In this document: in pieces, positions 1 to 5,452 of the stretch | Position numbering within the stretch: the stretch's first letter is position 1 | Layout: every line of letters begins with the position of its first letter | NCBI GenBank assembly: GCA_945918815.1 | Contig: CAMEIU010000145.1 | Coordinates: 1 to 5,452, forward strand | Source of the DNA: an uncultured Clostridia bacterium | GTDB taxonomy: Bacteria; Bacillota; Clostridia; Oscillospirales; Oscillospiraceae | Reading direction: 5' to 3' | Length of the DNA: 5,452 nt | Position numbers and translations under genes: made by a program | The notes under the pieces: generated by a model | What the model was told of the DNA's origin: nothing | Databases searched by the model: none | Seen by the model: only the letters and a program-made list of their open reading frames with translations

Positions 1-1926
1 GCCGTCCACCTGATGGACGTAGCCGATGGCATCCCTGTGATGGGCGAGCCGGACGTCCTGGCCGATGCTGTGCTCCAAAGCGGCGACGACGGCTTCCAGA
101 GTATCCTCCGTCACCAGGCACTGATTCCGGCCGCAGAGCTCCCGGAAAATCGACCGGATCGCCTCCGTCCGCGCTTCATAATCCACCAGTCCGCAGGCCT
201 GCAGAGGCGTATGACCCTTGCAGATCACCGTGCGGCCGGATTCCGCAAATTCCCGGATGCGGCGGGCGGTTTCCACGGGGATTCTGTCGCATTCCAGAAG
301 CAGCAGCGCGTCGTAATCATAGGACTCCCAGCGGGACAGGGCGTCGTCGTTGATATAGTCGAACCAGAAGCCGGCCTTGTGAATGCCGTCTACCACCTTT
401 GTGATCATTCTCTCTTCCAGCTTCATGCCCATATGGATATCGGACAGTGGGTTTTCCGCCCAGATATCCGCCTGGGGCAGGTAAACGGCCAGCTTGATCC
501 GCGTTTTGCCGCGCTGCAGGAAGTCGCAGACCCGGTTGATATAGGCCCCCATATATTTGTAGAACGGCCACCAGGTATTGGTATGGTTGATCTGGGAGGA
601 CGCGTAGAAGGGCCAGCCCAGTTTGCCCGAATCCGCCGGGCTGTAGGAATAACCGTGGTTCACGATCTGGTTCATGCCGTCCAGGAAAATGCTGTCCGCC
701 GCCGCCTTGATGTTTTCCAGGGTGACGACGAATCGCGGGAACCGGAGCCAAGTGAAGCTCTCGTTGGAAATAATCGGTTTGTGATAGAGGTGTCCCGCAG
801 AGGACGCCAGCTTGCGGTGGATTGTGTTGACTTCATAGCGGTCAAAAGCGGAGAAGGTTTCGCCCTCGGGGATATCCGCCGCGCCGTAGGCCATGAGGAT
901 ATCGCCCCAGGTGCCATGGGCCTGAATTCTGGAGGTGCTCCCCTTTTCGTGGCACCACTTTGTCAGCTCCTGGAAGAAGTTTTCCACCGTCAGCTCTCCC
1001 AGGGTCTTTTGAAAATCATACCGAATCCGGTCCGTCATGCCCTTGACGTCGCCCCAAAGGGCGTAGACGTAGGGCCGCAGCTCGTAGCCTCTCCGGTTTC
1101 GGAATTCGTCATAGATGATGTCCGTCCAGTTCTGCCCGAATACCTCAATGGAATCGCAGAAGTAGGACTGGATCAGGCCGTCTCCCATCCGCTCGGCAAT
1201 GGGATCGCCGCCATGCTCCAGGAACAGCCGCAGCGCGTCCTTCCGGTTATGGTCGATGATGAGACCGTCGCCGTTGGGCAGCGGTTTTAAAACGGTCTGC
1301 CGCTTCTCGTTGGAAATGAATACAACAATCTTATAGTCGCCTTCCGGGATATCCACCGGTTCCAGCTCCTTGCCCCACTCCCACTTGAACAGGAACTTGT
1401 CAATGACCTTGTCCGTAATGTCCACAATGGTCTCCGGGAGCATCTGGCAGTTTTCCATTTTTCCCATGATGCAGGCGACGCATTCCCCGTACACCCGGGT
1501 GGTAAAGTCGTAGGCAAACCGGCAGGGGCCTTTTACGTCGATGGTATAGGGAATGATATTGGGTGCGCTCAGCTCCAACGGTACAAAGGGACCGCCGTAG
1601 GGCCAGGAGGAGCCCAGGGTCAGATCGAATTTCATCCCCCGCTCCTTTGCGGCCTCCGCGGCAAAGCGGATACATTCAAAATATCCCGGGGAGAGGTAGG
1701 GGTGGTTCCGAATGCCTTTCTTGCTGTCATCGGCCACGACCGGATACAGAATCTGTACTTCGATGCCGCCGAAGCCCGCCGCTTGCATATAATCCAGTTC
1801 TCTTAAAATTTCTTCCTTTTCGACGGCGCAGCCATACCACCACCATCTTGTATAGCCCCTGGTTTCTTTTCTCGGATGCAGGAGCTGTTCCTCCGCCAAT
1901 GCTTTCGTCCTGATTTCTCCACTCAT
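1..1926 (-). CDS. Glycoside hydrolase, GH106 (alpha-L-rhamnosidase)-like, 3' end cut off by the window
   Basis: The frame is open from the ATG at 1926 to base 1: 642 residues, no stop in the window. GAGGA (1937-1933), 6 bases before the ATG, supports this start. Family features seen: an N-terminal TRWWWYG (26-32) followed by a helix and GFGGIEVQILYP (51-62), as in the first strand of the GH106 barrel; a beta-rich insertion (about 125-235); CDSIEVFGQNW (257-267) followed by FRNRRGYELRPY (275-286); SNESFTW (387-393); and DGMNQIVNHGYSYSP (416-430). Glu261 and Glu389 are the candidate catalytic carboxylates; this is an inference from motif position, since GH106 enzymes are inverting hydrolases that use two glutamates. 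Residues about 475-642 resemble the amidotransferase-like domain that follows the barrel in this family. The missing C-terminus probably holds further beta domains. No signal peptide is present, so it should act in the cytoplasm on imported sugar. It lies 74 bases after a sugar permease gene, probably in the same operon. Family assignment is fairly sure; rhamnose specificity is not proven. Confidence 0.82.
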   Translation of the reverse strand, partial: MSGEIRTKALAEEQLLHPRKETRGYTRWWWYGCAVEKEEILRELDYMQAAGFGGIEVQILYPVVADDSKKGIRNHPYLSPGYFECIRFAAEAAKERGMKFDLTLGSSWPYGGPFVPLELSAPNIIPYTIDVKGPCRFAYDFTTRVYGECVACIMGKMENCQMLPETIVDITDKVIDKFLFKWEWGKELEPVDIPEGDYKIVVFISNEKRQTVLKPLPNGDGLIIDHNRKDALRLFLEHGGDPIAERMGDGLIQSYFCDSIEVFGQNWTDIIYDEFRNRRGYELRPYVYALWGDVKGMTDRIRYDFQKTLGELTVENFFQELTKWCHEKGSTSRIQAHGTWGDILMAYGAADIPEGETFSAFDRYEVNTIHRKLASSAGHLYHKPIISNESFTWLRFPRFVVTLENIKAAADSIFLDGMNQIVNHGYSYSPADSGKLGWPFYASSQINHTNTWWPFYKYMGAYINRVCDFLQRGKTRIKLAVYLPQADIWAENPLSDIHMGMKLEERMITKVVDGIHKAGFWFDYINDDALSRWESYDYDALLLLECDRIPVETARRIREFAESGRTVICKGHTPLQACGLVDYEARTEAIRSIFRELCGRNQCLVTEDTLEAVVAALEHSIGQDVRLAHHRDAIGYVHQVDG

Positions 1927-2000
1927 ATTGTTTCCTCTTTTACGCGTTTGTTGATGACGACTGTACCGTTCTCCGTTTCAAATGCGATTCGGCTGTGGAA

Positions 2001-2843
2001 TTATTCTTTTACAGAGCCCGCGGTCATGCCTTCCACGATGTACTTCTGCATAAACACGAACATAATCGTCGTCGGCAGCATGGCCATGACGCCGCCTGCC
2101 ATCAGGGTGCCCCATGGGACGCTGTACTTGCCGATCATGGACTTGAGGCCAACCGGGATGGTCCACAGCTTGGAGGAGCTGATGAAGATCGTGCCTGTCA
2201 TCAAGTCGTTCCACGCGCCGATAAACGCGAAGATAAACACCGAGACAATGCCCGGGAGCATCACAGGCAGGACGATTTTGACAATTCCCTGCATTCTGGA
2301 GCAGCCGTCCACCCAGGCCGCCTCTTCCAGGGAAGCCGGAATTCGCTCGAAAAAGCTCCGCATGGTGATGGAGGTGAACGGAATATTGCCGATGACAAAC
2401 AGAATAATCAGGCCGGGCGCGGTATTGATCAGGCCAATTTTGGAATAGAGTACATAGATGGGGATAGTAACCAGAATACCGGGCACCATCTGCGTCAGCA
2501 GGAAGAAGAGATTCATAGCGCCCTTGCCCTTGAAGCGGTATCTCGCCATGCCATAGCCGCCGAAGATGGCAAAAACGGTGACAACAACGCCGGTGGTGAC
2601 GGACATGACGACGCTGTTTTTCAGCATGGTGCCGTAGTCGTACTGCTTGAACAGATCGATGTAGTTTTCCAGGGTAAACGTCTTGAGGAAATACGTAATT
2701 TCGTGTACGTTGACGATCTCGGCATTGGTTTTGAACGACGTGATGACCATCCAGTAGAGCGGAAGGATGACATTGAGCAGGAAGAGCGTCAGAATGACGG
2801 CTTTTCCGGCAGTCATGAGCCGTTTCCTTGTTTTCATTGACAT
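2001..2843 (-). CDS. Carbohydrate ABC transporter permease, MalG-type (CUT1, second permease)
   Basis: A 280-residue inner-membrane permease, the usual length for MalG-like CUT1 subunits. About six hydrophobic segments are visible (roughly 14-36, 75-98, 108-132, 140-160, 196-216, 245-266). The cytoplasmic EAA loop, which docks the ATPase, is clear at 173-198: EEAAWVDG, then 9 residues, then the IVLPVMLPGI segment. The C-terminus EGMTAGSVKE matches the usual MalG-like ending, so the TAA stop is natural. The frame can be opened to a GTG at 2852, but that GTG lies just after the Shine-Dalgarno core; the ATG at 2843 has ideal spacing and is preferred (an ATG at 2837 is also possible). It sits 15 bases after the first permease gene, and the two should be co-translated and form the transmembrane heterodimer that receives sugar from the binding protein. 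The sugar cannot be read from the permease itself. Confidence 0.95.
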   Translation of the reverse strand: MSMKTRKRLMTAGKAVILTLFLLNVILPLYWMVITSFKTNAEIVNVHEITYFLKTFTLENYIDLFKQYDYGTMLKNSVVMSVTTGVVVTVFAIFGGYGMARYRFKGKGAMNLFFLLTQMVPGILVTIPIYVLYSKIGLINTAPGLIILFVIGNIPFTSITMRSFFERIPASLEEAAWVDGCSRMQGIVKIVLPVMLPGIVSVFIFAFIGAWNDLMTGTIFISSSKLWTIPVGLKSMIGKYSVPWGTLMAGGVMAMLPTTIMFVFMQKYIVEGMTAGSVKE

Positions 2844-2852
2844 TCTGCACAC

Positions 2853-2860
2853 CCTCCTTT
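2853..2860 (-). promoter_or_regulatory. Ribosome binding site of the second permease, overlapping the stop of the first
   Basis: AAAGGAGG on the minus strand, 9 bases before the ATG at 2843. It shares bases with the TAA stop (2861-2859) of the preceding gene, so ribosomes ending the first permease finish on the initiation site of the second, which suggests coupled translation. It also argues against the GTG at 2852 as a start. Confidence 0.85.
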
Positions 2861-3776
2861 AGAAGTCGCCTGCTTGATCGTACTTTGTGATCTTCATGAA
2901 GCCGAACGCATACAGTCCCAAAACCACCATCAGGACCACGCCAAGGGCCGCCGCAAAGCCGAAGTCGTAGTTCGCGTAGGCTTTGGAATACATATACGAA
3001 GCAAGCGTCTGCGATGTATTCGCCGGACCGCCGTTTGTGATGACGACCACCAGTTCATAGCTGTTGAACACCCAGATGGTCCGCAGCAGCAGCGTGGTGA
3101 TGACTGTCGGGCGAATATACGGGAATGTAATGCTGAAAAAACGCCGGATGCCTGTGCAGCCGTCCAGCTCCGCCGCCTCGTAGACATCGGCAGGGATCGA
3201 CTGCAGGGCGGCCAGATACATGATAGCAAAAAACGGAATCGCCATCCAGATCATGGCCATGATGATGACCGCCAGAGAGTAGCCAGGTGTGCCGAGCCAT
3301 GCAATGGCCTCCTTGATGACGCCGAGGCGCAGCAGGATCTCGTTGACCACGCCGTATTCGCCGTTGAAGCTCCAGCGGAACATAAGGCCGATGACAAAGC
3401 CGGAGCAGGCCCAGGGCATGAACACCATGGCCTGATAAATGCCGCGTCCCCTGAAATTCTTCCGCAGGGCCAGCGCCAGGGTCAGGCCGAGCAGGAAGGA
3501 AATTCCAACTGTGCAGACCACATAGATGACCGTATTCTTGACGACCATAAGGGTCTCGCTCTGGCCAAAAAGCTTTTTATAGTTTTCAAAGTTGTTGAAG
3601 TGAATATCCTTTGGCGCCAACAGAGAATACTTCTGGAACGACATGATAAAGCCGTTGATCAGCGGGTAGCCGTACATGGCAAGCAGTGCCAATACGACCG
3701 GCAGAATAAACAGATACGGCTCCATGACCTTTTTCCGGTGCTGGTCCAATCTGTATGGCTTCTTTTTCCCTGACAT
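2859..3776 (-). CDS. Sugar ABC transporter permease, MalF/UgpA-type (CUT1, first permease)
   Basis: A 305-residue inner-membrane permease, typical of the short MalF-like subunits of Bacillota. A basic N-terminus (KKKPYRLDQHRKK) precedes about six membrane segments (roughly 19-41, 82-104, 114-134, 167-190, 222-244, 274-296). The EAA loop for ATPase contact lies at 199-221 (EAAELDGCTGIRRFFSITFP). The TNGGPANTSQTL segment (247-258) after the fifth helix is typical of CUT1 first permeases. The frame is open back to an ATG at 3878, which would add 34 residues, but that extension is Arg/Pro/Ser-rich, has no ribosome binding site and starts beside a stem-loop. The ATG at 3776 has a strong AAAGGAGG 6 bases upstream and a normal N-terminus. 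It pairs with the following permease and receives substrate from the lipoprotein encoded upstream. Its substrate is inferred only from context. Confidence 0.95.
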   Translation of the reverse strand: MSGKKKPYRLDQHRKKVMEPYLFILPVVLALLAMYGYPLINGFIMSFQKYSLLAPKDIHFNNFENYKKLFGQSETLMVVKNTVIYVVCTVGISFLLGLTLALALRKNFRGRGIYQAMVFMPWACSGFVIGLMFRWSFNGEYGVVNEILLRLGVIKEAIAWLGTPGYSLAVIIMAMIWMAIPFFAIMYLAALQSIPADVYEAAELDGCTGIRRFFSITFPYIRPTVITTLLLRTIWVFNSYELVVVITNGGPANTSQTLASYMYSKAYANYDFGFAAALGVVLMVVLGLYAFGFMKITKYDQAGDF

Positions 3777-3782
3777 TATGTT

Positions 3783-3790
3783 CCTCCTTT
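3783..3790 (-). promoter_or_regulatory. Ribosome binding site that fixes the first permease start
   Basis: AAAGGAGG on the minus strand, 6 bases before the ATG at 3776. It is a near-perfect match to the 16S rRNA 3' end and rules in this start over the ATG at 3878, which has none. Confidence 0.85.
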
Positions 3791-3797
3791 TCCACGA

Positions 3798-3842
3798 CCT
3801 GCTGGTGCAAATCAGCAGAGGTTTTGATCGGGCATCAGCAGG
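3798..3842 (-). other. Imperfect inverted repeat in the leader of the first permease gene
   Basis: In the minus-strand RNA, CCUGCUGAUGC (3842-3832) can pair with GCACCAGCAGG (3808-3798), with 10 of 11 positions paired and a 23-base loop. The loop holds a second CUGCUG (3818-3813) that can pair with the same CAGCAG (3804-3799) using an 8-base loop, so the two hairpins exclude each other. The 3' arm ends 7 bases before the Shine-Dalgarno sequence, which stays unpaired in both forms. A regulatory role is possible but unproven. Confidence 0.3.
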
Positions 3843-3885
3843 CGTTCTGTTCCGCGTCCTGCCAGGCCGGATAGTCATTTAAAAT

Positions 3886-3914
3886 GTATGCAGGGAGCAA
3901 AGCCCCCTGCATAC
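3886..3914 (-). terminator. Strong stem-loop between binding-protein and permease genes; possible leaky terminator or mRNA-stabilising element
   Basis: Arms GTATGCAGGG and CCCTGCATAC are perfect 10-base complements. In the minus-strand RNA three more pairs form inside (one G-U wobble, then G-C and C-G), giving a 13-bp stem with a UUU loop. In the plus-strand RNA the wobble becomes an A-C mismatch, so the structure favours the operon's own transcript. It ends 56 bases after the binding-protein stop and is followed by AUUUUAAAU, a short U-run: weak for a full terminator, fitting for partial termination or for a block to 3' exonucleases. Such elements commonly make the binding protein more abundant than its permeases. 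Structure seen; function inferred. Confidence 0.5.
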
Positions 3915-3917
3915 GGT

Positions 3918-3937
3918 ATTGGCGCAGAAGCCCCAAT
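3918..3937 (-). other. Second, weaker hairpin just before the strong stem-loop
   Basis: In the minus-strand RNA, AUUGG pairs with CCAAU, then a G-G mismatch, then two G-C pairs around a UUCU loop. It lies 3 bases before the strong stem-loop, so the two form a tandem. It is short and imperfect and could be chance. Confidence 0.25.
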
Positions 3938-3970
3938 ATAAATTTAGTTTACAGCAAGGTCTGGTTGTCT

Positions 3971-5395
3971 TTACTGGAAAATATTGATGGGTTCGGGAAT
4001 CTCATTGCTGGGATCCTCGGCGAGCCATGCGTTCAGTCTGGATTCCAGCTCGTCGCCGATGGCCTTGCAGGCTTCCTCGGCGGTACACTGGTCGAGCATG
4101 TACTTCTGGGTCCATGCCACGAAGCCGTCCTGCTGCAGGTCGGTGGTGTTGAAGCCGCCGTAGCCGGAGGGCGCAACGAGGTTCGGATCATTGGCCTGCA
4201 TGATGAACGCGCCGAAGGGGCCGTCCTCGCTGTAGAGGGGATCTTCCATGGCGCTGGTCTTGATGGGCAGATAGCCGCCCATCTTGCAGAAGGCTGCGCT
4301 GACTTCGGGATCGCACAGATAGTCCAGCAGCGCGATGGCTTCCGCATAATGCTCGGTATCAGACGGGATGGCGTAGCTGTAGGAGAAGCCGCAGGAGTTG
4401 ACTCTCAGGCCGTTTTCGGAAACGGGGATGGGAAGCACGCCCCAGGTGCCGTCTTCCATGCTGGCCTCGCAGGAGGCGGCAACCTCGGGATCGTTCAGAA
4501 TGGTGCCGGTCAGGCCGCCGGTGAAGTTATCGACCATCTCGACAAAGCCCCAGTTGACGGAGTCCTTTGCCACATAGCCGTCCTTATAGATGCTGTACCA
4601 CTTCTTGAACGCTTCGACGCCTTCCTCGGTATTGAAAATGGACTTGCCGTCTTCCGTCCAGAAGTTGCCGTCAAAATAGGTGGACATGTAGATCACGCAG
4701 GGATCGATGCCGCCGCGGGCGCCGCGGAAGGAGTTGCCATAGCGCTTCTGCTCGGTGTCGGTCAGCGCCTTGATCAGGTTGAAATATTCCTCATAGGTCC
4801 AGTCGTCGCCGGTGGGGATTTCATAGCCGATCTCTTCGACCCAGTCGGTGCGGTAGAAAATACCCTTGATGTTCATGCCGCTGGGAACGGTGTAGACATG
4901 GCCGTAGGTTTCCTTCTGCAAGTTCCACATCATGTTGCACATGCTGACGTACTCCTCGCCGTTCTCGGCGATATAGTCGTCCAACGGGGTCAGCCAGCCG
5001 GACTCGTGCATCTGGCCCAGCCAGTCGTCCGCGCACACCATCACGTCGGGCAGCTCGTCGGCAGCGCCGAGAATGGTGACCTTATTGGCCGCATCGTCCC
5101 AGGGAACGCTTTCATATTCGACCTTGACGCCGGTCTGCGCCTCAAAGTCCGCGAACGCATTCTCATAGAACGCCTGCCGGTCGGGGCTGGGCGCGATGTC
5201 CAGGAAGCGAAGCGTCACGTCGCTGTCAATTTCGGTCGTGCCGGGATCTGCTGCAGGGGTTTCTGTGGTCGTGGTTTCCGTCTTGTCTGTCGTATTGGGG
5301 GTAGTTGTGGTTTTCGTTTTGGCGCAGCCGGAGAAAAGCGCCAGCGTCATGCACAGCAGAAGGGCCGCGCAGATCCATTGATGCATTTTTTTCAT
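3971..5395 (-). CDS. Extracellular carbohydrate-binding lipoprotein of a CUT1 ABC transporter (solute-binding protein family 1)
   Basis: A 474-residue surface lipoprotein that captures sugar for the two permeases encoded downstream. The N-terminus is a lipoprotein signal: MKK, a hydrophobic stretch (about 7-20) and the lipobox LFSGC with Cys24 as the lipidated residue. Residues 25-56 form a Thr-rich linker (15 Thr in 32). The mature domain starts with VTLRFLDIAPSPDRQAFYEN (60-79), then FEAQTGVKVEYESVPWDD and ADELPDVMV, the usual N-lobe pattern of family 1 solute-binding proteins. NIKGIFYRTDWVEEIGY (175-191), WTYEEYFNLIKAL (199-211), GTWGVLPIP (316-324) and KMGGYLPIK (371-379) match later conserved stretches. 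Aromatic residues across the lobes could stack on sugar rings, but no ligand can be named. AGAGGA (5406-5401), 5 bases before the ATG, supports the start; Met4 is a weaker alternative. Nine cysteines lie in the mature domain. It is first in the visible operon; its promoter is probably upstream of the window. Confidence 0.93.
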   Translation of the reverse strand: MKKMHQWICAALLLCMTLALFSGCAKTKTTTTPNTTDKTETTTTETPAADPGTTEIDSDVTLRFLDIAPSPDRQAFYENAFADFEAQTGVKVEYESVPWDDAANKVTILGAADELPDVMVCADDWLGQMHESGWLTPLDDYIAENGEEYVSMCNMMWNLQKETYGHVYTVPSGMNIKGIFYRTDWVEEIGYEIPTGDDWTYEEYFNLIKALTDTEQKRYGNSFRGARGGIDPCVIYMSTYFDGNFWTEDGKSIFNTEEGVEAFKKWYSIYKDGYVAKDSVNWGFVEMVDNFTGGLTGTILNDPEVAASCEASMEDGTWGVLPIPVSENGLRVNSCGFSYSYAIPSDTEHYAEAIALLDYLCDPEVSAAFCKMGGYLPIKTSAMEDPLYSEDGPFGAFIMQANDPNLVAPSGYGGFNTTDLQQDGFVAWTQKYMLDQCTAEEACKAIGDELESRLNAWLAEDPSNEIPEPINIFQ

Positions 5396-5452
5396 AATAT
5401 TCCTCTTTTCTATAGATTCTACGTGCGTTTCTTTCTTACTCCACTCTTTTAA

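Noticed and set aside
13..1290. 425-codon plus-strand open frame opposite the hydrolase
   Set aside because: It is codon-register antisense to a continuous 642-residue frame with GH106 motifs, and it ends where that gene uses a TTA leucine codon. No family features are visible in its translation.
1960..1990. Catabolite-repression (cre-like) site TTGAAACGG between permease and hydrolase
   Set aside because: It is one base too short between the TG-AA and CG parts of the cre pattern, the right half does not match, and an intra-operon position is unlikely.
1995..3773. Long plus-strand frames opposite the two permeases
   Set aside because: Their translations are rich in His, Asp, Gln and Arg with no domain pattern, while the minus strand encodes textbook permeases with EAA loops and strong ribosome binding sites.
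3777..3878. N-terminal extension of the first permease to the ATG at 3878
   Set aside because: There is no ribosome binding site, the extension is Arg/Pro-rich and unlike a permease N-terminus, and a strong Shine-Dalgarno sequence precedes the internal ATG at 3776.
3938..3970. Internal promoter with TATATT in the gap before the permeases
   Set aside because: The AT-rich stretch has a -10-like box but nothing like a -35 box 16-18 bases upstream.
3884..5452. 522-codon plus-strand open frame opposite the binding-protein gene
   Set aside because: It is in codon register with a clear lipoprotein gene on the other strand, has no recognisable domain and no convincing ribosome binding site. It exists because the real gene lacks TTA, CTA and TCA codons.
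5396..5452. Promoter directly upstream of the binding-protein gene
   Set aside because: TAGAAT and TATAGA resemble -10 boxes, but no -35 box sits at the right distance and transcription would start at or inside the ribosome binding site. The promoter is probably outside the window.

Overview
The window looks like chromosomal DNA from an anaerobic, moderately GC-rich Bacillota (Firmicutes), most likely a gut clostridium of the Oscillospiraceae/Lachnospiraceae kind. This is inferred from strong AAAGGAGG-type ribosome binding sites, a lipoprotein-type solute-binding protein with a long Thr-rich linker, many cysteines in that exported protein, and a carbohydrate operon without its own ATPase. No marker gene fixes the species.

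All four genes are on the minus strand and read from right to left as one probable operon. First is a CUT1-type carbohydrate-binding lipoprotein (5395-3971). After a 194-base gap with stem-loops come the two membrane permeases (3776-2859 and 2843-2001), separated by 15 bases. After another 74 bases comes a glycoside hydrolase resembling family GH106, the alpha-L-rhamnosidase family. It starts at 1926 and runs off the left edge, leaving 642 residues visible.

The likely logic is as follows. The lipoprotein captures an oligosaccharide at the cell surface and the two permeases form the import channel. An ATPase encoded elsewhere powers transport, and the hydrolase, which has no signal peptide, trims the imported sugar in the cytoplasm. 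A rhamnose-containing oligosaccharide (for example from pectin or a plant glycoside) is the best guess, resting only on the GH106 link.

The gap between the binding-protein and permease genes holds a 13-bp stem-loop that pairs fully only in the minus-strand RNA. It is a good candidate for lowering permease expression relative to the binding protein. The long plus-strand reading frames are codon-register shadows. No RNA gene, mobile element, CRISPR array or phage feature is visible, and nothing here clearly amounts to a new biological system.
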